This document shows positions 1 through 9,539 of a DNA stretch of 46,606 nt, piece after piece (within the stretch, counting starts at the first letter, position 1; every line of letters begins with the position of its first letter). Below the pieces are notes generated by a model. The model saw only the letters and a list, made by a program, of their open reading frames with translations, ran no database searches and had not been told where the DNA came from. Source of the DNA: Promethearchaeota archaeon (GTDB taxonomy: Archaea > Asgardarchaeota > Lokiarchaeia > Sigyniarchaeales > SOKP01); contig JAEOTR010000033.1 of assembly GCA_016839705.1 (NCBI GenBank), positions 1 to 46,606 on the forward strand. The letters are read 5' to 3'. Both the position numbers and the translations under genes were made by a program.

Positions 1-479
1 CTCCCACTGCTACAAAACCAGTGGCCCCTATCAAAGCTCCCTTACCTTCAAAATCATCTGATGTTGGTTCTGAATATGATGAAGCAGAACCTTTACCTTC
101 CATAAAACCTACAACAACCGCTACTAAACCTACAACAACCGCTACTAAACCTACAGCAACCGCTACTAAACCTATAGTATCCGCTACTATACCTGCCTCT
201 AAATCCACCCCTGCTATACATGTGTCTAAAACTAGCTTGGTTACTGACGCTAAGATTTCATTTGTCTTCAGCGCTATTTTAGAACATTTTGATGATATTT
301 GGATTTCAAAGAAGCCAGATGGTAATTTTTCTGTTGAAGAAATGGATGGACCAATCTGTACCTTTCATTTAAAAGAAGGGAACAAGATAAATTTTACTGC
401 GGATAGCTTTAATAATATTAATCCTAGCATAAAATTGGCAATACAGAAGAAATTTATTGAACTCTCAAAACTAATTTAA
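1..479 (+). CDS. C-terminal part of a Pro/Thr/Ala-repeat protein, function unknown
   Basis: The reading frame is open from base 3 and enters from outside the window, so the start is missing; the first in-frame start-like codon (GTG at 21) sits inside the repeat region and is unlikely to be real. The visible part begins with a low-complexity linker of PTTTATK-type heptads encoded by 21-bp DNA repeats. A compact C-terminal segment of about 80 residues follows (from about KISFVFSAILEHFDDIW to ELSKLI), with alternating hydrophobic and charged residues and no recognised motif. The linker looks like a flexible spacer between domains. I do not recognise the family. The gene ends in TAA and is followed by a T-rich stretch that could terminate it. 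Confidence 0.6.
   Translation, partial: PTATKPVAPIKAPLPSKSSDVGSEYDEAEPLPSIKPTTTATKPTTTATKPTATATKPIVSATIPASKSTPAIHVSKTSLVTDAKISFVFSAILEHFDDIWISKKPDGNFSVEEMDGPICTFHLKEGNKINFTADSFNNINPSIKLAIQKKFIELSKLI
108..191 (+). repeat. 21-bp tandem coding repeats
   Basis: Two identical 21-bp units lie at 108-128 and 129-149 (CCTACAACAACCGCTACTAAA minus its last base is the core), a third with one substitution at 150-170, and a decayed fourth at 171-191. Each encodes a PTTTATK-like heptad. The near identity at DNA level indicates recent expansion by slippage or unequal recombination. Confidence 0.85.
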
Positions 480-494
480 AAACTCTTAATACTA

Positions 495-528
495 ATATTT
501 TTTATTATTATCTTTTTTATTATTTATT
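495..528 (+). terminator. T-rich terminator after the Pro/Thr-rich gene
   Basis: Consecutive runs of T6 and T6 separated by ATTATTATC lie 16 to 50 bases after the TAA at 479 and before the ligase gene. Archaeal RNA polymerase terminates at such U-rich tracts without needing a hairpin. The assignment is by position only. Confidence 0.4.
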
Positions 529-577
529 AGTCTTTAGAAAAGAACTGAAACTATATTTTAGTATTCTATGATCAATT

Positions 578-2329
578 ATGAAATTCAATAGATTAGCACA
601 GTTGTTTTCAGAACTAGAGAATACCACGAAAAGGTTAGAAATGATTGATCTTTTATCAGACTTTTTTAGAAAAATCAAGGAAGAAGGAGAATTTGAAGAT
701 TTAAATAGCATAATTTATCTTTTACAAGGTCAATTAGTACCAAATATAAAACAATTTCCCAAAATGGGAATAGCTGAAAAAATGATAATCGAAGCATTAT
801 CAGTACACTCAGGAATAGAAAATAAAAAAATAAAGGAAGTCTTAGTAAAACAAGGAGATATAGGGGCAACAGCGGAATTAATTTTATCAAGAAAAAAGAC
901 ACAAAAATCTCTTTTTGACTACAACGAAACTATTACTATATCTTCAATAGAGCTTTCTGAATTATATTCAGAATTAAAAAAAATTGCTTTAACTGAAGGT
1001 TCAGGTTCGCATGATATCAAATTGGGTATATTAAGAGGACTAATGAGGAGAAGTTCACCTTTAGAAACTAAGTATTTACTACGCATCATAACATCTACCC
1101 TAAGAGTGGGCGTCCAATCACCAACGATAATTGAAGGCTTAGCATTAGCATTCACGGGTTCTAGAGATAGTAAAGAATTTATTGAAAGAGCTTATAGTTT
1201 ACATCCAGATTTGGGTGAAATTTCAAAAATATTGGCTGAACAGGGTTTAGACAAAGTAAAAAATATTGATATAGAGTATGGAACCCCAATTCTCAGTATG
1301 CTTGCCTCACGAGATATTTACACTGAGTTTGTTAATAGATTAGGGACACCTTTTATAGCAGAATATAAACTAGATGGGGAACGACTTCAAATTCATAAAA
1401 ATGGCGATTCAATAATGTTGTTTTCCCGACGTTTACTAGATGTTTCTGAACAGTATCCTGACGTTTGTGAAATTATTAATGAAAGTATTAAAGCAGATAA
1501 GGTTATATTTGAAGGAGAAGTAGTTGCAATGGATCATTTTTATGAAAAGATGCTCCCATTTCAAGTTTTAAGTAAAAGAAGGCGGAAATATGATGTAGAG
1601 GATATATCTAAAGACGTTCCTGTCTGCTTATTTATATTTGATCTTTTAAAATTTGGGGAAAAATCATTTGTAGATAAATCCTTGCCAAAACGTCGAGAGA
1701 AATTAGAGGAAATTATAAGAGAAAGGGATGAATTGCGTCTAGTTAAATCAGTTATGATAAATTCTACCGAGGAATTAGTAGATTTCTTTAAAAAAGCGAG
1801 ATCAGAGGGAAATGAAGGGATTATGGCAAAATCCATTCAAGATGATGCTATATATCAAGCGGGTAATCGCGGTTTCTTATGGTTAAAGTTAAAAAGCTTA
1901 GAGGGAGGTAAATTAAAAGATTCTGTAGATGTTGTTTTAGTGGGAGCTTTCTATGGCAAGGGTCGACGGACTGGTGTATTAGGGACATATATAGGTGCAG
2001 TATATGACCCAGAGACTGATAGATTCATTGCATTTACTCGTTTTTTCTCTGGTTTAACTGATGAATTGTCAGAATCTTTAACTAAAGAAATGGAAAAATA
2101 TAAGGTGGAAAGAAAGCCAGTTAATGTAATATGTGAAGATTCACCAGATATCTGGCTTAAACCAGAAATGGTTTTAGAAATCAGTGGTGATGAAATTACG
2201 ATTAGTGATAAATTTTCGACTTTAGGGTATTCAATGAGATTTCCTGTTTTCCAGAGAATTCGACCTGAAAAAAATGCAAAAGATATAACAACAATCGAAG
2301 AAATTAAAGAATTATATGATACACAATAA
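578..2329 (+). CDS. lig: ATP-dependent DNA ligase
   Basis: Seals nicked DNA in replication and repair using ATP. The 583-residue length fits the archaeal/eukaryotic LigI-like family. The first ~240 residues form the helical DNA-binding domain. Motif I is EYKLDGER, with the AMP-accepting lysine at about residue 264. Other adenylation-domain motifs follow, including FEGEVVAMD (motif III), GNEGIMAKS (motif IV) and WLKLKS (motif V), then the C-terminal OB-fold, with WLKPEMVLEI near the end. The start is the ATG at 578; no strong Shine-Dalgarno sequence precedes it. The gene stands alone on the plus strand and converges on the LRR gene 10 bases downstream. No NAD-ligase features are present. Confidence 0.95.
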   Translation: MKFNRLAQLFSELENTTKRLEMIDLLSDFFRKIKEEGEFEDLNSIIYLLQGQLVPNIKQFPKMGIAEKMIIEALSVHSGIENKKIKEVLVKQGDIGATAELILSRKKTQKSLFDYNETITISSIELSELYSELKKIALTEGSGSHDIKLGILRGLMRRSSPLETKYLLRIITSTLRVGVQSPTIIEGLALAFTGSRDSKEFIERAYSLHPDLGEISKILAEQGLDKVKNIDIEYGTPILSMLASRDIYTEFVNRLGTPFIAEYKLDGERLQIHKNGDSIMLFSRRLLDVSEQYPDVCEIINESIKADKVIFEGEVVAMDHFYEKMLPFQVLSKRRRKYDVEDISKDVPVCLFIFDLLKFGEKSFVDKSLPKRREKLEEIIRERDELRLVKSVMINSTEELVDFFKKARSEGNEGIMAKSIQDDAIYQAGNRGFLWLKLKSLEGGKLKDSVDVVLVGAFYGKGRRTGVLGTYIGAVYDPETDRFIAFTRFFSGLTDELSESLTKEMEKYKVERKPVNVICEDSPDIWLKPEMVLEISGDEITISDKFSTLGYSMRFPVFQRIRPEKNAKDITTIEEIKELYDTQ

Positions 2330-2339
2330 TCTTGAGTTA

Positions 2340-3698
2340 TCAATAATAAATCTTAACACCATTGTCTTCTAATTTTTTAATCTTTTTAGAAATAGATGAA
2401 AGTTTATTTTCGCCTAAATATAATTCTCGCAAAGAATTAAGTGAACTTATTGATTCTGGAAGGGAACTTAGCTCATTTCTTGATAAGTTTAAATATTGGA
2501 GAGAAGAAAGATTAGCAATATCACTTGGGAGTTTATCCAAGTTATTATCACTTAAATTTAAAAATTCTAAAGATGAAAGGGAACCCAGACTGTTTGGGAT
2601 ATCACTTAACTCATTCCTTTCTAAATCTAAAGATTTAAGTAAAGGAAGATCTCCTAAAGATACTGGTAATGTTTTAAGATGATTCCAACTCAAATTAAGA
2701 TACATTAATGATTTAAGATTTCCAATTAGTTCTGGGAGGGAAGTTAATTGATTATCGTGTAAGTTTAAATCTTGTAAAGATGACAAATTTACTAGAGTAG
2801 GTGGTAATGACTTAAGTTGATTTAGTCTTAAATTTAAAGTTTCTAGCTTTGATAAAGTACCAATTGTATTTGGGAGATGATCAAGTTCGTTCTTCCACAG
2901 AGATAGTTCTCGAAGAGAAGACAATGCACCTATAGAGGATGGTAAATCGTTTAAATTATTAACATTAATATTCAAGGTTTCTAAACAATTTAAAGACCCT
3001 ATCCAATCAGGAAGTTGGGTTAATTGATTATACCTTAGGATTAGAGTTTTTATATGAGATAAATATTTAAGGGATTCAGGAAGTCTTGTTAAACCTTTAA
3101 AAATAAAATCTAATTCTACAATTTTACAGTTTTTAATTTCATATTTTAATCTCCAGTATGATTTTTCTAAAAGTGTAATTGTCAAGTAGTTAATTAGAAT
3201 TTCTCCTAATTCCTTTATGCTTATATTTTCAATTTTTTTAGCATCACTTAATGCTTCGAATCCGAGTCTAAAGTCTTTCCTTCTAATATTTTTTACTTCT
3301 GTAAGTAATATTGATCTATTTAAAGAATTTTCTGTTCTAACTAAATTTTTAATAATTTCTATTAAAGTTGAATATGTGGTAGCTAGACAAGAAGGTGATT
3401 CTTCATGGATAAAAGCCCATTTCACTGGTTCTAATGCTTTATCGATAAAATTATTTCTCAAAACAATTGCAGCGGTATTTCTCATAGTTTCATTTGAATC
3501 AGAAATAAGTATATTCTCCAGAAGTTTGAAAACGCCTTCATCTTTAACCCCAATGTGATTTAACTTTTTAATACTCTCGACACGTACCTCTTCACGTTCA
3601 CTGCTTTCAATTAATGATAATAGCAGTTTAGTAGCCGAAAGTCTATCAATAATATTTTTAGAAAAATCTTCGTAGATTCTTTCAGGGGTTAATTCCAT
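2340..3698 (-). CDS. HEAT-like plus leucine-rich-repeat protein (paralogue 1)
   Basis: This 452-residue soluble protein has two parts. Residues ~1-180 are helical and resemble HEAT/armadillo-type repeats (pattern 'VRVESIKKLNHIG...LLENILISDSNETMRNTAAIVLRNN'). Residues ~200-440 carry about ten 23-residue leucine-rich repeats of the form LPxxIGxLxxLxxLxLxxNxL. Such LRRs form a curved binding scaffold and are abundant in Asgard archaea; the partner is unknown. No signal peptide or membrane segment is visible, so it should be cytosolic. It lies 84 bases downstream of a clear paralogue in the same direction, so the pair arose by tandem duplication. It ends in TGA, immediately followed by TAA. Confidence 0.85.
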   Translation of the reverse strand: MELTPERIYEDFSKNIIDRLSATKLLLSLIESSEREEVRVESIKKLNHIGVKDEGVFKLLENILISDSNETMRNTAAIVLRNNFIDKALEPVKWAFIHEESPSCLATTYSTLIEIIKNLVRTENSLNRSILLTEVKNIRRKDFRLGFEALSDAKKIENISIKELGEILINYLTITLLEKSYWRLKYEIKNCKIVELDFIFKGLTRLPESLKYLSHIKTLILRYNQLTQLPDWIGSLNCLETLNINVNNLNDLPSSIGALSSLRELSLWKNELDHLPNTIGTLSKLETLNLRLNQLKSLPPTLVNLSSLQDLNLHDNQLTSLPELIGNLKSLMYLNLSWNHLKTLPVSLGDLPLLKSLDLERNELSDIPNSLGSLSSLEFLNLSDNNLDKLPSDIANLSSLQYLNLSRNELSSLPESISSLNSLRELYLGENKLSSISKKIKKLEDNGVKIYY

Positions 3699-3782
3699 TA
3701 CTCTAGAAAATTGATTTTGATTTTTTAAATTACTGTTTTTATTTTATTTATAGTATTTGAGAAGATTCTATGAAGTTAGGGT

Positions 3783-5273
3783 TTACAGTTTAATAATTAA
3801 CTCATTCTTTCTTTCTAATTCTCTTAGGGAAGGAGGGAGATATTCGATTTTGTTAAAATTTAAATCTAAAATTTTTAATGAAGAAAGTGAGGCAATTGAA
3901 TCGGGTAAAACTTCAAGTCGATTTCCCCATAGATTTAATTCTTCCAAATTTCTTAAAGATCCTATCCATTCTGGAAGAACCATAAAATTATTCCAGCTTA
4001 AATTTAAAATCTTAAGTGATCTTAAATTAATAAAAGAAGATGGAAGTCTCGTTAATTCATTATTTCTTAAATTTAATCTTTCTAACGACTTGAGTGAACC
4101 AATTGATTGTGGGACTTCAGATAGATTATTATCATATAAATCTAATTCTTTAAGCGAAAAATAATATCCCAACCATTCAGGTAACCTTGATAATTTATTT
4201 CCCCCTAATCCTAATTTTTCTAAGGATAAAAGAGGCTTTATATTACCTGGTATGGTTTTTAAATTATTCCAACCTAAATCTAACTCCTTAATTGATTTAT
4301 TCAAACTTATCGTTACATCGCTAAATTTATTTCCATGTAAATCCAGGGTTTTTAGGAAAGAAAGAGATTTAATTGATTCGGGGAGATGGTTTAAAACATT
4401 ATTTCTCAAATTAAGAACTTCTAATGAGGAAAGTGAACCAATAGAATTAGGAAGAGCTCTCAATCTATTTGATTTCAAATTTAAAGTTTTAATTATAGTG
4501 AAATTGTAAATATCAGGGAGTTTTACTAATTTGTTATAACTTAAATCTAAATATTCAAGTGAACTATTGAAATATTTAGGGATCGTTGTTAAATGATTAA
4601 AGCGCAAGTCACACTTTTTAAGATCTCTCAATGTAAATATTGATTCAAGAAAATTTTCAAGTTTATTTAGTCCAGAACTATATCTTTCAACATTTGATAA
4701 ATCCAACTCACTAATTAACCCTAGATTATTGATTCTATACTTAAAATAGCCAAATGTTTTTTTCAAAGATAAAATAACATGATAATTTATTAAAATTTCT
4801 GCAAGTTCATTTATAGACATAATACTGAGATGTTCTTTATCTCCTGAATCTTTCAGAAGGGAATTAAACTGTTTTTTCTGGAGCTTTCTTAATCTATTAA
4901 CCAAAACAGTTTTGGATTTGATATTTTCAATTTTGGCTATATTGGAAATAATTGTTATTATGCACTTTAAGGATTTTTCGTGCTCAAAAGCCCATATCAT
5001 TGGATCAAGGGCCTTCTCTTTATAATGGTTTTGTAAAACCTGACATGTCAGATTTCTAACATCCTCATTAATATCAGAAATTAATAAATGCTCTAAGAAT
5101 CTAAAAGTATTATCATCATCAAGGTGTATTTTATTTAATATTATTAGACTCTCTATTCGAGTGTCAGCATTTTCTGCATTATCAACTAATGCTAATAATA
5201 ATTCAATAGCCGAATTCTTGTCTAAATCCTTATTTTTTAAGTCTTGAAAAATTGCGTTAGGAGTTAGTGGCAT
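3783..5273 (-). CDS. HEAT-like plus leucine-rich-repeat protein (paralogue 2)
   Basis: This 496-residue protein has the same architecture as its downstream neighbour. The N-terminal ~180 residues align with it throughout (MPLTPNAIFQDL versus MELTPERIYEDF; 'FLEHLLISDINEDVRN' versus 'LLENILISDSNETMRN'; 'KALDPMIWAFEHE' versus 'KALEPVKWAFIHE'). About twelve LRRs follow, and several are shortened to 20-21 residues around residues 230-340, unlike the regular 23-residue units of the paralogue. It starts 24 bases after the AMP phosphorylase stop and is probably cotranscribed with it, though a functional link is not evident. It is most likely a cytosolic protein-binding scaffold with unknown ligand. 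Confidence 0.85.
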   Translation of the reverse strand: MPLTPNAIFQDLKNKDLDKNSAIELLLALVDNAENADTRIESLIILNKIHLDDDNTFRFLEHLLISDINEDVRNLTCQVLQNHYKEKALDPMIWAFEHEKSLKCIITIISNIAKIENIKSKTVLVNRLRKLQKKQFNSLLKDSGDKEHLSIMSINELAEILINYHVILSLKKTFGYFKYRINNLGLISELDLSNVERYSSGLNKLENFLESIFTLRDLKKCDLRFNHLTTIPKYFNSSLEYLDLSYNKLVKLPDIYNFTIIKTLNLKSNRLRALPNSIGSLSSLEVLNLRNNVLNHLPESIKSLSFLKTLDLHGNKFSDVTISLNKSIKELDLGWNNLKTIPGNIKPLLSLEKLGLGGNKLSRLPEWLGYYFSLKELDLYDNNLSEVPQSIGSLKSLERLNLRNNELTRLPSSFINLRSLKILNLSWNNFMVLPEWIGSLRNLEELNLWGNRLEVLPDSIASLSSLKILDLNFNKIEYLPPSLRELERKNELIIKL

Positions 5274-5297
5274 CTTTTTCAGTCAGATTTCCTTTCA

Positions 5298-6836
5298 TTA
5301 AACTTTTTCAATTACCATCCCACCCAGTCGTATAGGGCCCCCCGTTGCATTGTAGATTTTCTCTGCTTTTCTTAATTTAGATTCACTATGGGAATAAACC
5401 CTGAAGACAATATCCCCCTTCTTTATTTTCGCACCTTGCTTTTTTATAATTTCAACACCAGAGCTCTTGGAACTAGGACATCCCGCTGTTTTAGCAATCT
5501 GGTTGATAATAGAATTGTTTACTTCAACAATATAACCATCCTTATTTGCAAAAAATTCTTTAACATAGGGACCAATTTTAATATCTTCTGGCTTGATTTC
5601 TGGGTCTCCACCTTGAATTTCGATGATATTTTTCATCTTTTCATAAGCTTTACCGGAACGTAAAACCTCTTTCGCCAAATTTTGTCCTTCTCCTTTCTGA
5701 GCTTTTCCACTCATTTCTAGTATCATCCCCGCTAAGTCAGTAGCTTTTTCTATTAATGAATTTGGTCCGGCTGAATAATCTCTAAGTAAAGTCAAAGCTT
5801 CCCTAGCTTCTAAAGCTGGACCTACAGCATGACCAATGGGTTGGTGAGCTAACGTCAATGCACACTCTGTTTCAATACCTACATTCGAAGCGATCTCTTT
5901 AAATAAATAAGCGAATTGTTTTCCTTTATCAGTGCTAGGAAATTTTGTTCCGTCACCAACAGGTATGTCAAGTACGAGTTTTTTGACTCCTAATGAAAGT
6001 TTTTTAGTTAAAATTGAGGGAATCATAAGCCCTATGGGATCCATATGTAACGGTCTTTCAATTTCAATCAAAACATTATCTGCCGGAGCAGTTTCAAGTG
6101 CTCCACCCCAAATTATGCAAGCGTTTTCCTTAGATACAATATCGTTTAATTCTCTAGGAGTAAATGCAACTGGTGCTAACACTTCCATTGAATCAGCTGT
6201 TCCTGAAGGTGATGTTATAGCTCTTGTTGAAGATTTGGGAATTGTTAAACCAACCGCTGCGACAATGGGAACAATTATGAGAGAGACTTTATTGCCTGGA
6301 ACACCACCAGTACTATGTTTGTCATAAACGTCCATCCCAAAATAAAACATTTCTCCACTTCTGGTTTCAGCTAATGTTAAAGCCGTCATTTCTTCATTAT
6401 CCATTCCATTTATAGAAACGGCTGTAATAAATGCGGTGAGATCAATTCTAGACAATGATCCAGATACAGCATCAACAATAATACTATTGATTTCTTCACT
6501 TGATAATTTCAATCCTTTAATTTTTTTCTGAATGAACTTAAATGAATCCGGAGGTTCTGCTGGTTTAACTGAAACAATAGTCTCATTCTTTAGACTTTTT
6601 TTCTCTCGTAGTATATCTAAAAAGATTCCAATTTCTCCTGAATTTACAATTGTATTTGAATAATCTATTTGGATAATTGCTGTCCAAAATTTATCTTCTA
6701 GGGATCGAGATTTAGGATTTTTGATAAAAATACGTTCACCAGCTTTTTGTCCTAACTCTTGAGCGTCTTTAATATTCAGTACAACATCTTTGGTATTTCC
6801 CGTTTCAAAATTAATTTCTTTTACTTTAAGCTTCAT
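5298..6836 (-). CDS. deoA: AMP phosphorylase (thymidine phosphorylase family)
   Basis: Phosphorolyses AMP (also CMP and UMP in characterised archaeal enzymes) to free base and ribose 1,5-bisphosphate, the first step of the archaeal NMP degradation pathway that continues through R15P isomerase and type III RuBisCO. The length of 512 residues matches archaeal AMP phosphorylases, which carry an extra N-terminal ~80-residue domain absent from bacterial DeoA; that domain is present here. The nucleoside phosphorylase signatures are visible: KHSTGGVPGNK (phosphate binding), TSPSGTADSMEVL, and the C-terminal domain with GYIVEVNNSIINQIAK. The isomerase and RuBisCO genes are not in the window. It probably leads a transcript with the two LRR genes downstream. 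Confidence 0.93.
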   Translation of the reverse strand: MKLKVKEINFETGNTKDVVLNIKDAQELGQKAGERIFIKNPKSRSLEDKFWTAIIQIDYSNTIVNSGEIGIFLDILREKKSLKNETIVSVKPAEPPDSFKFIQKKIKGLKLSSEEINSIIVDAVSGSLSRIDLTAFITAVSINGMDNEEMTALTLAETRSGEMFYFGMDVYDKHSTGGVPGNKVSLIIVPIVAAVGLTIPKSSTRAITSPSGTADSMEVLAPVAFTPRELNDIVSKENACIIWGGALETAPADNVLIEIERPLHMDPIGLMIPSILTKKLSLGVKKLVLDIPVGDGTKFPSTDKGKQFAYLFKEIASNVGIETECALTLAHQPIGHAVGPALEAREALTLLRDYSAGPNSLIEKATDLAGMILEMSGKAQKGEGQNLAKEVLRSGKAYEKMKNIIEIQGGDPEIKPEDIKIGPYVKEFFANKDGYIVEVNNSIINQIAKTAGCPSSKSSGVEIIKKQGAKIKKGDIVFRVYSHSESKLRKAEKIYNATGGPIRLGGMVIEKV

Positions 6837-7046
6837 ATTTTTATCTAACCTTTATACCATATACAGATATAAAGAAATAGTGATTAATAATTTTATTACT
6901 AATTCTTTAATTTGCTAAAAGAACACTCTTTACAAGGAAAGAGGTATTACAAAAATTTGGTTAATTTTTAAATGTGAAATCAAAATTAAATTATACTAAC
7001 TAACATTTTAATAAAAATAAGTAATGGAAATTTATTGGTTAAAAAT

Positions 7047-8186
7047 ATGAACAAATTCGAAAAATCCCAGACACTCTTAAAAGAATTGAATGGAGATGGT
7101 TGGTTAATAGTATGCAATGAAGGCAGTGATGTAAATTCTCGTTTTCTATTGGGTGTGGAATCTCATGCTCGGCATTACATTTATGTGGCAGTAAATGGGG
7201 AACATAGAGTTCTTGCTGTTGAGATGGAAGCACCAATGATTGAGAAATCCTTAAAAAATAATGGTGTTCACGCAAAAGTAGATTCATATAATTCATTAGA
7301 AGATCTTAAATCAAAGCTAAGTTTAATAGTCAACAAAAAAAGGATTGCTCTTAATTTTGGTGAAAATATTTTTAGCCAGAAAGGAACGAATTATGCTGAC
7401 TTTATACATGCCGGTGATTATTTTTCCTTAATAGATTTAGCTCCTAACACGGAATTTTTCTCAGCAGCTCCAATTATTTATGATCTAAGGTGTGTTAAAT
7501 CTCAAGAAGATTTAAAGGATCTACGTAATGTTTGCAAAGCAACAATAGAAATCTTAGAATCACTTCCAGATATCGTAAAATTAGGCATGACAGAAAGGGA
7601 GGTAAAGGCAGAGATTGAATATAGGTATATGAAACTAGGTCGACCTTCATTTCCAGCTATTGTAGGATCAGGAGCTAATGCTGCTGATCCCCATCATAAT
7701 ACATCAACAAAAAAAGTAGAACCTGGCGTTCTTTTAGTAGATACAGGATTACAAATTGATCAAATGTGCTCTGATATAACCTGGACTTTTTGGCTTGGAA
7801 ACAAGCCTTCTGATGAATTTCTTAAGGCGTATAATGCTCTTTATGAATCAAAAGAAATTGCGAATAAGTATTTAATTAACAATATTCCTAATTCTATCCC
7901 TGCAATAAAATGCCGTGAGTACTTAGCTGATGAGGGATATGATCATGAAAAATTATTTTTCCATGGTTTTGGTCATTCACTTGGTTTTGAAGCTCATGAT
8001 ATTGGTGCTAGAATTAGCTGGAAAGTCTCTGATGATTTTATTCTTAAAGAAAATATGGTTTATACTAGCGAACCGGGTTTATACTGGGAAGATAAATGGG
8101 GTGTTAGGTTGGAAGATGATATCGTTATAGGAAAAGAAAAGTGTGAGAAATTAACTTATAATCATAAAGATCCAATAACAATTTAA
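7047..8186 (+). CDS. M24 family metallopeptidase (Xaa-Pro aminopeptidase/dipeptidase type)
   Basis: Likely removes N-terminal residues preceding proline or cleaves Xaa-Pro dipeptides in the cytosol. The ~150-residue N-terminal creatinase-like domain is followed by the pita-bread catalytic domain. Its five metal ligands can be identified: two Asp in LLVDTGLQIDQMCSD, His in FFHGFGHSLG, Glu in YTSEPGLY and Glu in VRLEDDI. I chose the ATG at 7047, giving MNKFEKSQTLL; an in-frame TTG at 7035 would add four residues, and neither has a convincing ribosome site. It converges on the next gene with a 16-base gap. Creatinase-like activity cannot be excluded. Confidence 0.9.
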   Translation: MNKFEKSQTLLKELNGDGWLIVCNEGSDVNSRFLLGVESHARHYIYVAVNGEHRVLAVEMEAPMIEKSLKNNGVHAKVDSYNSLEDLKSKLSLIVNKKRIALNFGENIFSQKGTNYADFIHAGDYFSLIDLAPNTEFFSAAPIIYDLRCVKSQEDLKDLRNVCKATIEILESLPDIVKLGMTEREVKAEIEYRYMKLGRPSFPAIVGSGANAADPHHNTSTKKVEPGVLLVDTGLQIDQMCSDITWTFWLGNKPSDEFLKAYNALYESKEIANKYLINNIPNSIPAIKCREYLADEGYDHEKLFFHGFGHSLGFEAHDIGARISWKVSDDFILKENMVYTSEPGLYWEDKWGVRLEDDIVIGKEKCEKLTYNHKDPITI

Positions 8187-8202
8187 TCTAAATCCCAATA
8201 AT

Positions 8203-9501
8203 TTACATTTTTATAGGGAGAGGAAATTCATTATCATTTTCAATAACATTCTGATCTGGATCATTAAATTTACTAGTGATTTTTATTACATATTCTCCTG
8301 CTTCAATAGGTTTAAGGCTTATTTCCCATCTGATATTTTCATTTGATCTTAGTGAGTATATCTGTTTCGTAAGAGTACCTCTCATTACTTTAATTTCTTC
8401 TGGAAATTCTATTTCAATATTAAGATTTAGAGCTTCACCTTCACTTTTATTCTCAATTAACACTTCAAGTGGAAAAGTTTGATCAATCAGAGGAGGTCTT
8501 AGATTCTTTATGGAAATATCTAATGACGGTAGAGGAGATATTAATTTTGGTTTTAAAAGTTGTAGAATTTCATATGTAAAAATTAAATTCCCATTTATTT
8601 CAAAGTCTAATGAAATTGGTCCAATAACGGAATTTTCCATTTGAAAGTGTGGTTTAATTAAGAAGTTGATTAGGTCTCTTTGATTTAATTCGAGTTTAAT
8701 TGGAAGTTCTGGTCTCTCTTGAGTAGTTAGGTTATCAGAAAGTGAAATCCCAATTTTATTTATTTTCAATTCTTTTATAGAATAATTATAAAACTCTTGC
8801 TTCGAAATATCTAATAAAGGATTAGAATCAATTTTCAAGGATAAATTCATCACTTCATTAGTAGTATACACATCTTTATCTAGACTTAACTTAATAATTA
8901 ACGATGTGTAGGTTTTTGCAATTACTAATGCTTGTTTTGCAAGGAGAATTTCAGCTTCTCGGAACTTACAGTTGTTAAAATCATTTTTAATTCTATCAAC
9001 ATATTTTTCATGTTTTTCTGTAGTAACCATAATCAAATTTGTGATAAGGTGAATTAATGGATTTTCTTTGAAATATTTATCGTCAACAAAATTTTTAATT
9101 TTTTTTACTAATTTCAAACCTTCTTCTTTCTCCCCATTAACAAAAAGACACAAAAATGATAAACATGAAAATAGTATAAAGTTTTGATTTCGATCGGAAG
9201 CACTTCTTAAATTAGGAATATAATTTACTGCTTCTCGAAAGAATTGATTTGCTTCCAAGATCTCGTTATTAAATAAGGATGCATTACCTGCCTTTCTGAG
9301 AAAATCTAAACCTATAACGTATTTATCTTCTTTCATAGAACACTTGGCAGCATCAAAATAGCAGTCTCTAGCAAGTTCAAAATTGCCTAACTTTGAATAT
9401 AAATCTCCAACAAAATCAAAAATCTTTGCAGCTCTTTTAAATTGCATTGCTTTATATAACTTCTCGGCTTTCCTGTATTGTTTTTCGATATCTTTTACCA
9501 T
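8203..9501 (-). CDS. TPR-like alpha-solenoid plus beta-sandwich protein, function unknown
   Basis: This 432-residue protein has no signal peptide or membrane segment. Residues ~1-130 resemble TPR or alpha-SNAP-like helical hairpins (AEKLYKAMQFKRAAKIFDFVGDLYSKLGNFELARDCYFDAA). A helical middle part reaches ~residue 210. The C-terminal ~200 residues are beta-rich, ending in an Ig/CARDB-like module (LEVLIENKSEGEALNLNIEI ... LKPIEAGEYVIKI). Helical solenoid plus C-terminal beta-sandwich is a layout known from trafficking adaptors and from other scaffold proteins, but no diagnostic motif supports a specific assignment. The gene is probably transcribed on its own. Confidence 0.7.
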   Translation of the reverse strand: MVKDIEKQYRKAEKLYKAMQFKRAAKIFDFVGDLYSKLGNFELARDCYFDAAKCSMKEDKYVIGLDFLRKAGNASLFNNEILEANQFFREAVNYIPNLRSASDRNQNFILFSCLSFLCLFVNGEKEEGLKLVKKIKNFVDDKYFKENPLIHLITNLIMVTTEKHEKYVDRIKNDFNNCKFREAEILLAKQALVIAKTYTSLIIKLSLDKDVYTTNEVMNLSLKIDSNPLLDISKQEFYNYSIKELKINKIGISLSDNLTTQERPELPIKLELNQRDLINFLIKPHFQMENSVIGPISLDFEINGNLIFTYEILQLLKPKLISPLPSLDISIKNLRPPLIDQTFPLEVLIENKSEGEALNLNIEIEFPEEIKVMRGTLTKQIYSLRSNENIRWEISLKPIEAGEYVIKITSKFNDPDQNVIENDNEFPLPIKM

Positions 9502-9539
9502 TTTTAACTCACCAAGATAAATACTATTATTTTTAGTAA

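Noticed and set aside
2362..4509. Long open frames on the plus strand opposite the two LRR genes.
   Set aside because: They are antisense shadows of the repetitive leucine-rich coding sequence, with no starts or composition supporting real genes.
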